From Nautilus pompilius (taxonomy: Eukaryota; Mollusca; Cephalopoda; Nautilida; Nautilidae), in contig JACATO010000095.1 of assembly GCA_018389105.1 (NCBI GenBank), positions 1,857,501-1,921,500 of the forward strand: a DNA stretch of 64,000 nt, written 5' to 3'. The notes beneath the pieces are model-generated. The model saw nothing but the letters and a program-made list of their open reading frames with translations. It did not search any database and was not told where the DNA came from. The translations under genes were made by a program, and so were the position numbers. Below are positions 14,360-26,699 of this stretch, piece after piece; within the stretch, counting starts at the first letter, position 1, and the number at the start of each line of letters is the position of its first letter.

Positions 14360-17300
14360 TACATAGATCTGATGGCAGCTAAAAACACTTTCATGAAGCT
14401 AACTTGGAGAGATGTTATACATTGTGTCATTACTAGAGTTGATAATATTGTTGTTAAAGTCTTTACATGGACAAGCAAGGTGTCCCAATGTACTTTTGAT
14501 GTATGGTTTGATTAAATGTCAGTAATATTTTAACAGCAGAAATGGTGGTGAAAGTTTGAACCAAGCAGCCTGGGGGTCCAGCATCAACCATCTCTGTAAT
14601 GTTTATTCTCTGTTTCACTACTTTCAGTTTTAAATAATGTTCGCTTAGGAAAAAAAAGTATTTCAAATTTGTTTATTATTACAGACTCGCTAACAGTAAC
14701 TGACATTCGCCTGCAAACCCATCAATATTTGGCTTTTGCATAACAGTATAGGTCCCTTTTATTGTCAGATATTGACAATGTATTATTGGTTAGGCATATT
14801 TTGTGGAACACCTCTCCAATAATTTATTGTTTGAGATTTATCACAGATTCTACAGAAAATACATTACAGGATCTCAAAATATAAACAAGAAAAATCTGAC
14901 AGAAAAATGATAATTTGTTTTATTAGGGAAGTCATGAAAACAACTCTTCTTGGAAGATGGTTTACAAGGTATTTATGAAGGGAAACCCTTTTATATTCAT
15001 TGGAACCTGTAACTAAATTTAGTAACATGAGAGACTAGTACACAGAAGTGGCTAAAGGGTTCTCTGCATAAATATCTATCAGCTGACTTCCACAGACTGA
15101 TTTTGTGACTTTTTTTTTTTTTAAGGGTTCTTTACAGTAAAGATGAAGGAAATCTCAGAAACCAACAATAAAAAATGGGAGGACATTGTTTGGCAACTGC
15201 ATCTTTTATTTTCAGATCTTCCCTGAACATGACATGTACATTGCTTTTTTAATCTACCTGTAAGGTTATCTCCCCAAAGTTCACTGTCATCTTTCTGTGT
15301 AAAATTCATTATAGTCCATTATTTCCTGTATCCACATTCCATTTCTCTTGTTGAGAATCCCCCTGACACTAGGAACTTTGTTTAGGTTGAAAGGATAATG
15401 AACAATACCTGGAATATGGAGCATGTATCACAAAATCTTAGAAGTCCTCAGTATGTTTTCAGTCTGTTCACACTGGAACATAATCTTACAATGACCCTTT
15501 AAGTGGATACAGATGTAGGTGTAAAGCATCAGTAGCCTAAGAGTTTTGTTAAACTTATAAAGGTTTCTTTTTTGTCAAAAATGTATGTTTTAATCTATGT
15601 ATGCAGACATTTGTGCTCTCTCAGACTACCTGGTTTGGCTAAGCATTCCAGGCAGACCTAACAAAAATATGCTTAGTTATGATGGATATTTAGGGAGGTA
15701 CACTAATGGAAGAGACATATAACAAATTTAAAATCAGTGTTCCTATAAAATTTGTAAACTTATATTCTATTTAAATAACAGCTAATTATTAGAAATTTTT
15801 CTCTTTAAAAACAATTATGCATATATGATTTTAATTGCATGTAATATTTTTTGTGCATAAACATTATATATATATATATAATATGTTTAAGTATGTGTGT
15901 TTTATATTTTCTGTAATAAAAATTAAGGGTTAGGGTGATATTTTCCAGTCAATCACTACTGCTAGTTTAAATGCTCCCCCTCAATATTAAATCCTCATGA
16001 AGGTGACAAGAGAAGAAGAGAGAAGATTACCAAAACATAAGTGTATTAGTTAGTTAACAAATTACAATACCAATAAAAACAACAAAAAACACTCTCCCTG
16101 CCTCTTTGCTAAATTCATACACTCTTTTAGCAGTGTTTTAGGTTATTGGTAAAATAGTTACCCTTACACAAAATTAAACCCCAAAATATTTTATTGTAAT
16201 GTTTTTATTATGTTCTGGTTTTGTAAAATGTTATTTCTTAAGAATTCCATTATTTTATCTTTTTTTTAAAATAATTTTTTTAATAAACTGAATTGCCTCC
16301 ATATGAAAAATATGTTAGGTAAAGGGTTTAATTTCTTTTTACTACTACTATTTTGTCACAACATTATTCGTGAGACTATTCATTAGAAATTACTTGAAAT
16401 TTAATCAGTTCTTTATTGGCTACATTTTGTTTACTGCAACACAAATTTGACAGTCTTATTGATATGACAAGAATAATATTTTTTAAATGAATTTAGATAC
16501 CATTAAGTGGATTTATTTTGTTTTATACTTTTATCTATGGTTCTTTTTTGTGTCTTGAGATAGTAAAATAAAAAATTTACTGCAAAGAAATTGATTACCT
16601 GAAATGTGTCTGGCATTGTAAAGATTTATTTCAAAACTCCCTGTACAACAAAGACTGTTCCTGGTGGGTCAGAGGTGGGTAAATTTTAAAGGAATAATTT
16701 TGCACTTATTTCATGCATACAATCTTTCTTTCTTAGAAAAAAACTGGGGAAAAAAAAAACAGTTCTCTCAAATCACAAACAAGAAAGTGTCAGTGTGTTT
16801 TGTATCTTGAAGTAGTTGAACTCCTTAGGGGTTAAATGATCCTATTAAGTTGTTTAGAATCAACACTGCCTGTTTTCTTTTCACAGCTTATGTCTATTGA
16901 CAGTGAGCATAGCTGACTAGTAGAGCCCCCTGGTAACCTGAACATGCCACCTGTTTAGTATAAGAGAATTTCAACATTTGCCCAACACATTTGTTTTGGT
17001 TTTTTTTTTTTTTTTCCTAGGCTCTATAAAACCATTATTGGGACAGTTAGTCATTTGTCAGTGTAGATTTGCTGTAGGGTATTAAATGTGGTTGTGAATG
17101 TGCAGGCCTTGCTTAACAGCCACCAGTAAAATTAGTGTATCTTTTGTGCCAATACAACCAACAACAATTACCTTTGGAACTCTCTAAGCTTGCAGACATC
17201 AACTCTTTTTGAGTTACTACAACCTTTTACACAGGAATAAAACATTGCAAGTAATGGAAAAACCAAACATTTGTTGACTTTGCATTCAGTTTTGTTTAAG

Positions 17301-17745
17301 TAATGAGAAAAATATTATTCCCAAATGCAAGATTATATTAAAATTGTGCAAAACCAAGAAAATCTTGGAAACTTATTATTTACAGTTGTTAAATATAAAA
17401 GAATATTGCTTCATATAAGTGGGTAAATTGTGTTCATAATCTTCCATGAATTATTTTAAAAATGCTGAAATTTGCAAGTATGAACCTGAGATTTTATTGA
17501 TATATACTGCATGATTGTCAAATATCACCAAAACTATAGCTTATATTTTGGTGACTACTTATGTGTAAGTGAATGAAAAATAGGGTTTTCTTTGGGCACT
17601 TTGGTTTCCCTCATGACTTGACAAAGAAGCACTAGTAGGAACTTTTCTATTTTATACCCTACAAGGCACAGGAATGGTAACACTTGTTAATGGTAGCTGT
17701 AGCTATAGGAATGTGCATTTTTGAATGAGTCAGGTGAGTATGATA
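14360..17745 (+). other. Upstream intronic spacer
   Basis: About 3.4 kb of AT-rich DNA with a short TA repeat (about 15866-15882) and T/A runs. No gene or repeat family is recognised. Confidence 0.5.
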
Positions 17746-18765
17746 TGTGAGGTTTGATAAAAAAGTTCTGGGATTAAATTTATTCTTACAAAACTAATGG
17801 GCAACGCAGTTAATCAAATGTATCTCCTTCAAAGCAGTCCTGGCATTTTTAAAGTAAATTTGGTACTCTTCTTTTTGGTAATGTCTTTCAGTTTTAAAGT
17901 CACATTTTGGATGATGGTTGGCACATCCTGAAATCTCTCTCCTTTTAGGATTTTTTTAGTCAGAAGAACAGGAAAAACCCATTTGGTGCCAAATCCAGTG
18001 ATTGTGGAATGAATTCATGGTGCACAACACCCTCAATGTCAAAAAAACATAATCACCGTCATCTTCATTCCTGACTACACCTGTCTAGCTTTCTTTGAGG
18101 TGACAACAAGGTCTTCCACTAAGATGACTGATGCTTCGCCTTTGGGACATAGCCATAAACTCAAATCTTGTCACCTGTAATGATACTGCACATGACGTTT
18201 TCATCATTTGCTATACTATCATTGATTTCTTGAGACACTGTGAGGCAATTTTCCAGAGTAAGAACTCATGGTACAGACTTTGCTGAGACTCACTTTATTC
18301 CAAAATCTTAGGTCAAGATTGTTTGGCATGTTCTTTAGGAGATGCCACTTTTTTCTGCCACTTCACAAATCATTTATCTGTTATCATGAATCATTACATG
18401 AACACAAGTAACTGGTTCCTTAGTGTGAGGTGCATGACTCATCATTGACAGATGTTTGGCCATTTTTAAATTGAGCTAATCACTAAATATTTTCAAATAC
18501 CTGAGAGCTTCATCCTCAAATGTGGTTTTTAACATTTCATAGATATCTGTGGTTGTCTTACCAAGTTTCACACACAATTTGATGTGCATGTGTTGCTTCT
18601 TCAAGTCAGACATTTTATAAAAACATCAGTCACTCAACACTGCGACAAGATGGCAGCTTCTTGCTAGAGGTATGATGGCAGCATTGCCAACAATGCCACC
18701 TGTTTAATATCCCTTAATTTTTCTATGCTAAATTTAGTTCTGGAACTTTTTGATCAGACCTTGCA
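17746..18765 (-). mobile_element. Decayed mariner element, about 1020 bp
   Basis: The left end begins TGTGAGGTTTGATAAAAAAG. The right end on the minus strand begins TGCAAGGTCTGATCAAAAAG. The left flank is TA; the right flank is TG, presumably a mutated TA. Minus-strand translation from about 18614 gives MSDLKKQHMHIKLCVKLGKT, then a degraded HTH, an ITGDK piece (from I-T-G-D-E, first catalytic Asp) near 18165, VYGYVPKAKHQSS, and near the end a QDCFEGDTF piece, as in the mariner C-terminus. Length is reduced by internal deletions, and the reading frame is full of stops. This is the oldest-looking mariner of the three and lies antisense to the host gene. Confidence 0.85.
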
Positions 18766-20037
18766 TGATGGTCAAAATGTATTTCATCTGTATGGAAGAA
18801 GTTTGAATTTTGCTGATAAGGAAATAATTTTTTTTTAGAACTTCTCTACTTAGTAATGGGAGTAGCTGAAAGAAACCTGTACAAAAACAATGAGCTAAAA
18901 GAAATCCTGCTGACTGCCGTCTGGAGTCCTGGTGGAGCAAGCAACTTGTGTGTTAAGCTCCCCTGTCATCAATTTGTATCTATTCAGGATAAAGAGTGGA
19001 AGAAAATCTGATATGTAACTTCTAGAATGGCCATTTAGAAAAGAAACAATGATATGATTGAAAAAAACAAACAAATAAAGAATGGAAAACTTCATTGTGT
19101 ACTGTCAGTTTTGGTGAACCTCCCATAGTATGATTTCTTTTCACTCTTCTCTACCAGTTTGTTTTCATTGTAGGGACTTTTCATTTCCTGTCTTATGATG
19201 CACAGGAATGGCAACACTTGTTAAGGGGAATCATGTCACTATACAACCTTATCTGGTATGACTACAGACTACAGTTGTAGACATTATTCATGGGGAAAGT
19301 TGTTGATAAGATTGGTTTCTGAATTGCATTTAGCAATTATCAGCCATGATTTAAATAATTTTGTCGTCTCTAAATAATCTATACTGAGTAAATATAAAGA
19401 TCTGATTTGGTTTGAATATCATAGATTAGGTAGGTTTATAAAAATATATTTTTAATCTATATTTATACTTTTCTTCTGTAGAAAGTGCAGTTTATTTGGA
19501 ACATCTCACTAAATATTTTAAAAAAATAGATGGCATTACTTTAGGTGAATTTTGCTCTAGAAATTTCATATCAAGCAGGGAAAAAAGTTAATACCAATAA
19601 CTTTAAATCAATTCATTAATGCAAATTGGGAGTGTGGAATAAATTTCACATTAGGTTAAATTCTCCTTCAGAATTAGAAGGATTTCTAGGTAATCAATAA
19701 AGCAATGCTTAAAACAAAATGTTCTCTCCAGAATTTTAATAATTCAAACAAGAACAGAGGCATGTTGTTTATTAAGTATGAAAAGTTATTGGGTAGTATC
19801 TTACCACCTTTTAATTAGAAGTTACTGAGTTCATGCTTTGAATGACTACTATGAAAATAATAGCGCTCAGTGAAAGTTGATGGAAATGTCCAAGTATCTT
19901 TTTCATCTTCTAATAAATGAGTTTCTTATCACTGTTGAAGGAAAGAAGAAATAATGACAGGTCTTTATTTATAAACCTGAATCTAACTTTTTAATTGAAG
20001 ATTAACTGAAAATATCTTCTCTTTTTTCTTTGTGCAG
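18766..20037 (+). other. Intronic sequence before the Ig1 exon
   Basis: AT-rich DNA ending in a pyrimidine-rich acceptor (cttttttctttgtgcag). Minus-strand open frames near 18734-19095 show no recognisable protein. Confidence 0.6.
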
Positions 20038-20217
20038 GGTTTGATCGAAGCATTCCTGGATATCCTAACTTTGAAGTAGTGGGCAATGAAAACCTGGGCG
20101 AATTTAACCTTATGATTTCTGATGTTCGCTTAGAAGATGATGCAGAGTTCCAGTGTCAGGTGATGCCCACTTCTGACAACCCAAAACTTAGTGCCTCAGC
20201 ATTCCTGACTGTTCGAG
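20038..20217 (+). CDS. Nephrin-like gene, exon encoding second half of Ig domain 1 (partial gene)
   Basis: This exon is preceded by a pyrimidine tract and tgtgcag and followed by the donor gtaggt. It opens with two bases that finish a split codon, then reads FDRSIPGYPNFEVVG, then NLMISDVRLEDDAEFQCQV, and ends one base into the next codon. The pattern 'G-F-x-R-x-I-P-G-[YF]-P ... L-x-I-x-[ND]-x-x-x-[ED]-D-[AD]-x-[FY]-x-C-Q-V' is characteristic of the first Ig domain of the nephrin / Sns / Hibris family. The Cys is the second disulphide cysteine of the domain. The first half of Ig1, with its conserved Q-W-T-K-D-G motif, must come from an upstream exon that I could not find in the 20 kb before this point. 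Family members are type I membrane adhesion receptors at cell-cell contacts (slit diaphragm, nephrocytes, myoblast fusion). That role is from family knowledge, not from this sequence. Confidence 0.9.
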
Positions 20218-21503
20218 GTAGGTGTGTTGGTACAGCAGTAAGGATTTGTTGACCTGGCAATGTTTTGGACATTTCTATAAATCAACTGGTTTGCTATGAT
20301 ATACACAGTAGTGTTGCTTATGTGAAAGCAGTGTGTCTGAAATTAGTTAACATTTAGCTGATAACAAGAAGAAAATAGTTTACCATGCATTGAACATCAG
20401 CCATTGGCAAATAGATTTTACAGTAGCAAAAAATATTTACTACACTGTGATAGTACCATCTTTTAGAACTAAGGGGTTGTTTACTTCACTGATTCATTTC
20501 TACTAAATATTTCTCATTGCCACACAACATTTGGTAACGTACCTCAGTATCACTCAACGTATAAACATATGTATGATACATTTAAAACCCTCCACTTTAT
20601 TCATCTTGCAGTAGTGAAATACTGCAGAGCTATAGCCACTTAGAAATGGCTTAAAGCTAGCAGTTTGAATAGGATACCTTGTATGTTGCTGGATTTTCCT
20701 TTTTCCTGAGCAGTGGTTCAGAAAATTTTTTTCAATAATATAAAATAGAGTAAACTCATAATTGCAGCAAACAAACCATGTTTTGTTAGATTATTCTTGG
20801 CTTGAATGTTGTGTAGTCAGAGAGAGGTAAGTAATTTTACTTGGATTGCTATAGCCCCAGAGTAAACATTCTGCACAGACTTTAACATAATTTATAATAA
20901 ATGTTTATACATTGTACTATTTCCACATCTTGAAATAGTGGCAATTTTAATGGAGTTCTGATGGGATTGAACAAGTGGTAATGAGTGGTGAACTTTATTT
21001 TTGCTGAGTGATAAGCAGACTCAATGAACTTGTCTATGTTGTCATTCTTTATCAAGTAATAATACATTACTTTATCCTATATTGTTGGGAATTTGTCCTT
21101 ATTTATTTTTCATTTGATTTTCTGTTGTACATTAATACTGTGCTTTTTTGTTTAAATCTAATTTAACTTTTTAAAACTGTCAGTAAAATGGGTTTGTATG
21201 ACAGACCCATGTGAACCACAAAGTCACTGGGTTTGTAAAGAAGGCTGTTCTGGTGAGGTACTTAGCTTGTACCTTGAGAATGTGTTGTTGTTTATTTCAA
21301 ATTTGCCAGGAATGTATAAAAAATGGTCAATGTTGGTAATTTCATTTGGTATCATTGACTTTTTTGTGAATTTGTGCTGCTGTGTTATATAATGTAAAGG
21401 GAAGATCCTCAGAGCACTGCTCATATTAACATTTTGTATGTACTCTGTATGCTTTTGTAAATTAAATAGGGTGTCTATTTACTTTTGAGAAATCTGAATA
21501 CAT
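20218..21503 (+). other. Intron 1, 5' part
   Basis: AT-rich intronic sequence between the Ig1 exon and the hAT element starting at 21504. I see no gene or clear repeat in it; short open frames here show no recognisable protein. Confidence 0.6.
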
Positions 21504-24429
21504 CAGGGGTTGGCAACCTTTTTGCCTCTGTGGGCCAGATAGCGTATTAATGAGTGGACGGTAGGCCAGATAAATGCCATAAATAAACTTGAAATATGAG
21601 AATTATCCATTTAAATACATCTAGTTATATTTTGCATGAAATCAATGAATAATGCATGCTAGAAAATCATTTTTGCTTAATCAAGGATGTCAATTAGTAA
21701 TCAAAGAACTCAGTTTAGTCGCAATTTATTTCAATCAAGGAATCTTTTAAATCTATTAAAAAGACACAAAGAATCTTTAAAGCATAAAAAGTATAAATAT
21801 GATGCATTGAATGGTGGTAAATTAAGTATAATAAAAAAAACTTACCTAATTTTAATGCAAAGAGTCGAATTAATGTGAAACTTGCTGCTGTTTGTTGCTT
21901 GAAAGCTCCTCAATATTGGGTGTCAGACTTGTTGATGCCAATAGCAAGACATTATCCAAATGGGCATCAGTCAGTCTTGTTCTCAAATGGTTCTTGGTGT
22001 GCTTCATTTTTGAAAATAATTGCTCAAACAGATAAGTGCTGCCAAACAATGATGTCATCTTTTTTGCATGGATAACTAAGTTAGGATACTTCCCACTAGG
22101 ATGAATATATTTTCTATAAAAGTCAAGCACTGACACACCTTCAGAATGAAATTTCGATCTCAATATGTTGTCACACTGCATCTCAATCAATTCCATTTGA
22201 TAAATTTCTGATGCAGTGTCCACTTCCACATCAAGTGGAGTAGCAAACAGCTTGAACTCATTTGCATGCAAACAAAAATGAGCAAAATGAGATGAAAACT
22301 CTTTACTCAATTCTTGGACCATATTCACAAAAATGCATGGATCTTGTGCTTTACTTTTTGAAAAGTAGGAAAATGTGCACAATTTCCTTTTTGAAGCTGG
22401 TATTCCCACAATTGTAGCTGTCTTTCAAAGGCCACAATATAACCCTGCATCTCATTTATCAGCTGATTTTTTCCTTGAAGTTATTTAAATGAGATATAAT
22501 GTCCACAAGAAATGCCAACATTGCAAGCCAATCAGGATCAGGAAAATGCGAAGCATCTTCATTTTTGCTTTCAAAGAATATTGCCACCTCTTCATGCAAT
22601 GCAAATACTCTTTCCAGCCCTGACCCTTGTCTAAGCCAATGTACATTGCAGAAATAAGCTAGGTTCCCATATTCTGCCTCTGTATCCAACAAAAATTGCT
22701 GAAACTGGCAATGATTCAATCCACGAGATAGAATCAGATTTACTGACTTCACAACAATGTCCATAATGTTCTTTAATTTCAAAGACTTGGCACATAATGC
22801 CTCTTGATGGATAATGCAATGAATTTTAATCAGTTTCTGTGTTATTCCAAGGTTTTCCATTTGTCCTTGCAGCAATGCGATGATGCCTTTTTTCTGTCCC
22901 ACCATGGTGCCCCATCAGTTGTGATGCCAATTAGCTTTGACACATCAAGTTTCATTTCTGACATCATTTTCAACAAAGCTTAAAAAATGTCTGCTCCAGT
23001 AACCATGTCCTTCATAGGAATTAATTGAATAAAGTCTTCAAAAATTTGGAAATTTAACATCACTTCTCGCACAAACAATGCAAGTTGAGCATTGTCTTTC
23101 AAGTCAAAGTCTGTGTTCTCACCAAGCAAAATTGAAAAAAATTGCAATTCGTTGCAAGCATCCCTTAAACAACTTTTAACATCTGCTGACATTTCTTCAA
23201 CTCATCGTGTGATAATTCTTGAAGACAGGTTGATAGATGCAAATAAAGATTTCTTTTCAGGACAAATAATATCCACCACTGCCAGTAAACATTGTTTGAC
23301 AAACTCCATCTGTAAAAGGCTTCATCTTCTCTGCAATATGTTTTGAGACTTCGTAGCTGGCACGAATATTTCCTTTATTTTCATTGCTTATCTTGGCAAA
23401 AAATGATGTTTGTTTTCCAAAACTAGCCTTCAATCACTCAACTTCATCTTTCCTTGCTTGTCCAGTAAACTTGTTAAAATTTCCACTATGGTGGGTCTCG
23501 TAATGTCGCCCAATATTTGCCACCACCTTCACAGCAACATTTTCTAGGCAAATGAGGCAAACTGGTTTCCTAGTGTGCTCGATGAAGTAATCTAGTGTCC
23601 ACATGTCTTGGAAATTTCGGCACTTGGCATCTACCTTCCTGCATTTTGCATTCATTGGCATGGGAATTTTTCTTATTTCGAAACTAGAGTTATTCAACAA
23701 GTATCGTAGCACATGTAAATATCTGGCTCACCTGATATCCTGTTGTTGCAAGAGATGTCAAGAAGTCAGGTGATATACCTATCAGTACATGAACTGTCGC
23801 CATAGCATGCCTTTTAACCACCAAATCTTAGGTAGCATCATTCTGTGGCAGAAGTAGAAAAGGGGTAGTAATTAGTCCGAAATATTCCTTGCAAATCACT
23901 TGCCTATGCTGTTTCTGTTCACAAATTTGAACGACCCCATGTGAAAACATGCGCGTGCGCGAAGAGTATCTAATACATATTAATAAGGTAGTTTGCTTTC
24001 CCGTCATTTGTATATACAGAAGAAGCCGTTTATTATAATCATGGATGATGTTATCAAACAGTTATTGTTATCAAAATCAGTCAGTCTCAAACACTTTATT
24101 TAAAATGAATTAAAAATTAGCCACTTGCTGTAATCAAAGTTCTGGGTATTGTTATCAAAACTTTCAGGTTATAGCCAGCCACCTGCCTGGGCAGGCTTGT
24201 CCCTCACCAGGTACTCCCGGTTGCGTCACTGGCCTCTGCAGTAACTCACATTTGTATCACCGGCCCCTGACATCTTCCTGTTGCTCTGCCACCCTGATAG
24301 AAACATGGACAATACATGCTGGCAACAGGGGCTGGAACTCGAACTGTTATCACACTAGGACTGATGCAATCGAGCCGCGCTCCCATTGGCTAATGCCAAC
24401 GTTCATGGGCTGTAGGTTGCCAACCCCTG
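21504..24429 (-). mobile_element. hAT transposon (GTF2IRD2-like), 2926 bp with terminal inverted repeats
   Basis: The left end reads CAGGGGTTGGCAACCT and the right end is its exact reverse complement, AGGTTGCCAACCCCTG, as expected for hAT termini (CAGnGG). The 8-bp flanks are gaatacat on the left and gtatacac on the right, a 6/8 match that looks like a decayed hAT target duplication. The element contains a broken transposase on the minus strand, so it lies antisense to the host gene inside intron 1. The roughly 700 bp at the right end, before the transposase start, includes a GC-richer patch (about 24160-24420) with no recognised content. Confidence 0.93.
21870..23712 (-). pseudogene. hAT transposase pseudogene, GTF2IRD2-like
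   Basis: Translation of the minus strand gives four pieces in the family order. 23712-23434 holds a zinc-binding CxxC...HxxxxH segment (VCLICLENVAVK, then GRHYETHH). 23192-22980 is a middle piece, with the SKLIGITTDGAP motif just downstream (about 22910-22950). 22905-22459 carries MVGQKKGIIALLQG, the CIIHQE motif and the VHWLRQGSGLERVF segment. 22409-21870 is the hAT C-terminal dimerisation region, with FGSTYLFEQLFSKMKHTK then RLTDAHLDN. This matches the hAT-derived transposases from which vertebrate GTF2IRD2 acquired its C-terminus. The pieces fall in two reading frames with several in-frame stops, so no functional protein is expected. Transcription would run opposite to the host gene. Confidence 0.88.
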
Positions 24430-24695
24430 GTATACACCATAGAATATATGTAGTATGTGCCATGGTTGCTCACTTGAGTGGGCAGTTGTGATTCAGTTCT
24501 CCTTGGCTATTTTTGGTGTCTACGCAGTTATCTGACTTAAAGTGCTTCTCTTTGGCTTTTTACTACAGCTCCTCAGATTGGTTTTGGTTGGGTTATTACT
24601 GGAAAGCTTACATGTCATCAGATTTTGTAAGCACTCAAGTTACTTTATATTGCATTCATAATGTATAATTTTTTTTAAAATGTTTATATTTTCAG
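24430..24695 (+). other. Intron 1, 3' part with acceptor
   Basis: Short intronic stretch after the hAT element, ending in a T-rich tract and ttcag at 24691-24695, the acceptor of the Ig2 exon. Nothing else is recognised. Confidence 0.7.
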
Positions 24696-25028
24696 TGCCT
24701 CCAGATACTCCTGAGATTGAGGGCTACCTAAATGGATCTGTTGTGGAAGTTCCATACACACAGCAATATTTGCAACTGTCTTGTTTGGCTCGAAATGGTC
24801 GGCCTGCTGCCACAATAAACTGGTATAAAGACTCAGAGAAGCTGACCAGTGGCATTGAGGACTCCACCATCATTATCCCTGGGGACAAGAGATTAATAGC
24901 AAAGAGCAAGCTGACTCTTCAGCCAAAGTACGGGTACAAAGACAATGATGCATACATTACATGTCAGGCTACAAACAATGCGGTACAAGGTCCTCCCCTT
25001 GAAACAACTGTGCAGCTCAGCATCTTGA
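24696..25028 (+). CDS. Nephrin-like gene, exon encoding Ig domain 2
   Basis: The exon starts with TG, which with the G left over from the previous exon makes Val, then continues PPDTPEIEGYLNGS. It encodes 110 complete codons and ends with one base before gtaagt. The Ig domain is complete: the first Cys is in LQLSCLARNGRP, the core Trp in INWYKDSEKL, and the second Cys in the Y-x-x-C motif of AYITCQATNNA. It closes with ETTVQLSIL. A potential N-glycosylation site (NGS) lies near the start. The 'PPxxPxIxGY' opening and 'L-x-C-x-[AS]-x-x-[GA]-[RK]-P-A-A' segment match Ig2 of the nephrin / Sns / Hibris group rather than the shorter Kirre/Neph group. One whole Ig domain per phase-1 exon is usual for such receptors. 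Confidence 0.93.
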
Positions 25029-26699
25029 GTAAGTATGTCACATTTGATCACTTACAGAATGGGTATGCTTGCTTAGCCATTGGATTGATTTTTTTTTTCC
25101 ATTAGAAATATCAAAAAAAAAAAAATGCTTTATTACATACTGGTTTATTTGATTGTGTGTGTTATTAAGAGAAAAACACAAATTGGCTATAAAATCAACA
25201 TTTCTAACTAAACTAACATCAAAGCATCTCCAGGGGGAACCTTCAAACAACTGTTTATTTATTTATTGCTTATTAAATTTATTTTTATTCGAAGAAAATA
25301 AATATCATCTAACAATCCATTCCACAAAATGATTGTAGGTAAAGGAATATAAGTTGTACTTCTTGATTTTATGAATGTTCTGGACTATTTTGTTGTTCTG
25401 TTTTATTTATTTATTTATTTTATTTTGGCTTGGCTTTAAATCAGTCCATTCGTGAAAAGATGTAAGCTTTCTGCAGTGTTCTAGATTTTTGTTTTACACA
25501 GCCTACCTTTCATTAAATGATACCTGCTGACTTTGACAAATTAGTAGAACCTTAACTGTTGAAAAGGTAAAAGAACAAACTGTAGTTTAATTGACAGTAT
25601 TAACCAGATTTGTAGCCCTTCCTGTTTGGATTTTTTAGTTTATATTTGAGAAAGAATTTTTGCTGAATTTTTTTTCTATATATTAAACCTTTTCCACTGC
25701 ATTTGAGTTGTTCTTAAAAGTGCAACGTGCTTATCCATCTTCATCACTACCTCAACATGACACTAGTTGATATACACTTTCATTTTGAGTTTCCTAAAAT
25801 AAAGGCCTCACCAGAGAGAAACAGAATTCATTTTGTCTTTATAGTTGTCTGACTAACTTCCTGGTGTTATCTGTACTTATACATGTGTCTCTTTTTTCTT
25901 TCATGGGTTGGCTTTTGATCCAGTCAGGTTTCATTTGATTGTTTCTAGTATATATTCTCTGCTCTGCAGGCAATGAGTCGTCTTTCTCTAGAGTTCATGT
26001 TCTGTCATTTGGAACATTTTGTAAATAGTTAGCAGCATAAAGTTTGAAAATTTTTAATTTCCTTTAAATGAGCATGTAACAAATTCTTAAAACCATTGAC
26101 AATTTTTCTTTACCACCTTTCTTTTTTTTTTTTTTTGAGGTGTTCCAAGCAATTTTCATACTGAAAAGCTATTATTTCTTATTGTTATTTGGAAAGAGTA
26201 CCAGATCACTTGACCAGAGACAGGCAGGTAAAGACTGCTTGAACCTGTGAGTGGCTAAAAGGATGATCCCACTGCTAAATAAAGAATTTCATGATAGCCA
26301 GTTTAGTCTGGCAAAAGGTTAAGAGTTAGCTTGAACATATCATCTCCTCACCTTAGTAGTAGCAACAGACAGAACTAACCAGTGGATCAATGTTTCTGTC
26401 ATGATGTTGAGAAAGATCACTAAACCATAAGTTTAGTAGTTCTGTTACTACTTACAGGCCGATGGGAAATGCCTATACTCCCCGCTAACTTTTCTTATTT
26501 CTGTCTTGCCTGACGTTTCTTTATACCATACTGAACATCATACTCTGTTTACTGGTACTTTTTTTTATATGAAAAAATGTTGAATACATCAGTCAGATCT
26601 TGTCCTAAAGTAGCAATGGTATGAATTAGCCAATCCAAGCAGCCATAAATGTTTTGAACTTCCCTCATGGAAGATGCCTTCCTCTTCTCAAATTACATA
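25029..26699 (+). other. Intron 2, 5' part
   Basis: Begins with the donor gtaagt. AT-rich with several T runs and a TTTA-rich stretch (about 25400-25430). I see no gene. The stretch around 26180-26480 is slightly GC-richer, but I cannot assign it to a repeat family. Confidence 0.6.

Noticed and set aside
15922-15940. TTAGGG-like sequence that could suggest telomeric repeats
   Set aside because: It is a single approximate unit, not an array.
24680-24695. An in-frame ATG just upstream of the Ig2 exon as a possible translation start
   Set aside because: The upstream codons lie in the intron and polypyrimidine tract; the ttcag acceptor and phase-1 join to the Ig1 exon explain the frame better.
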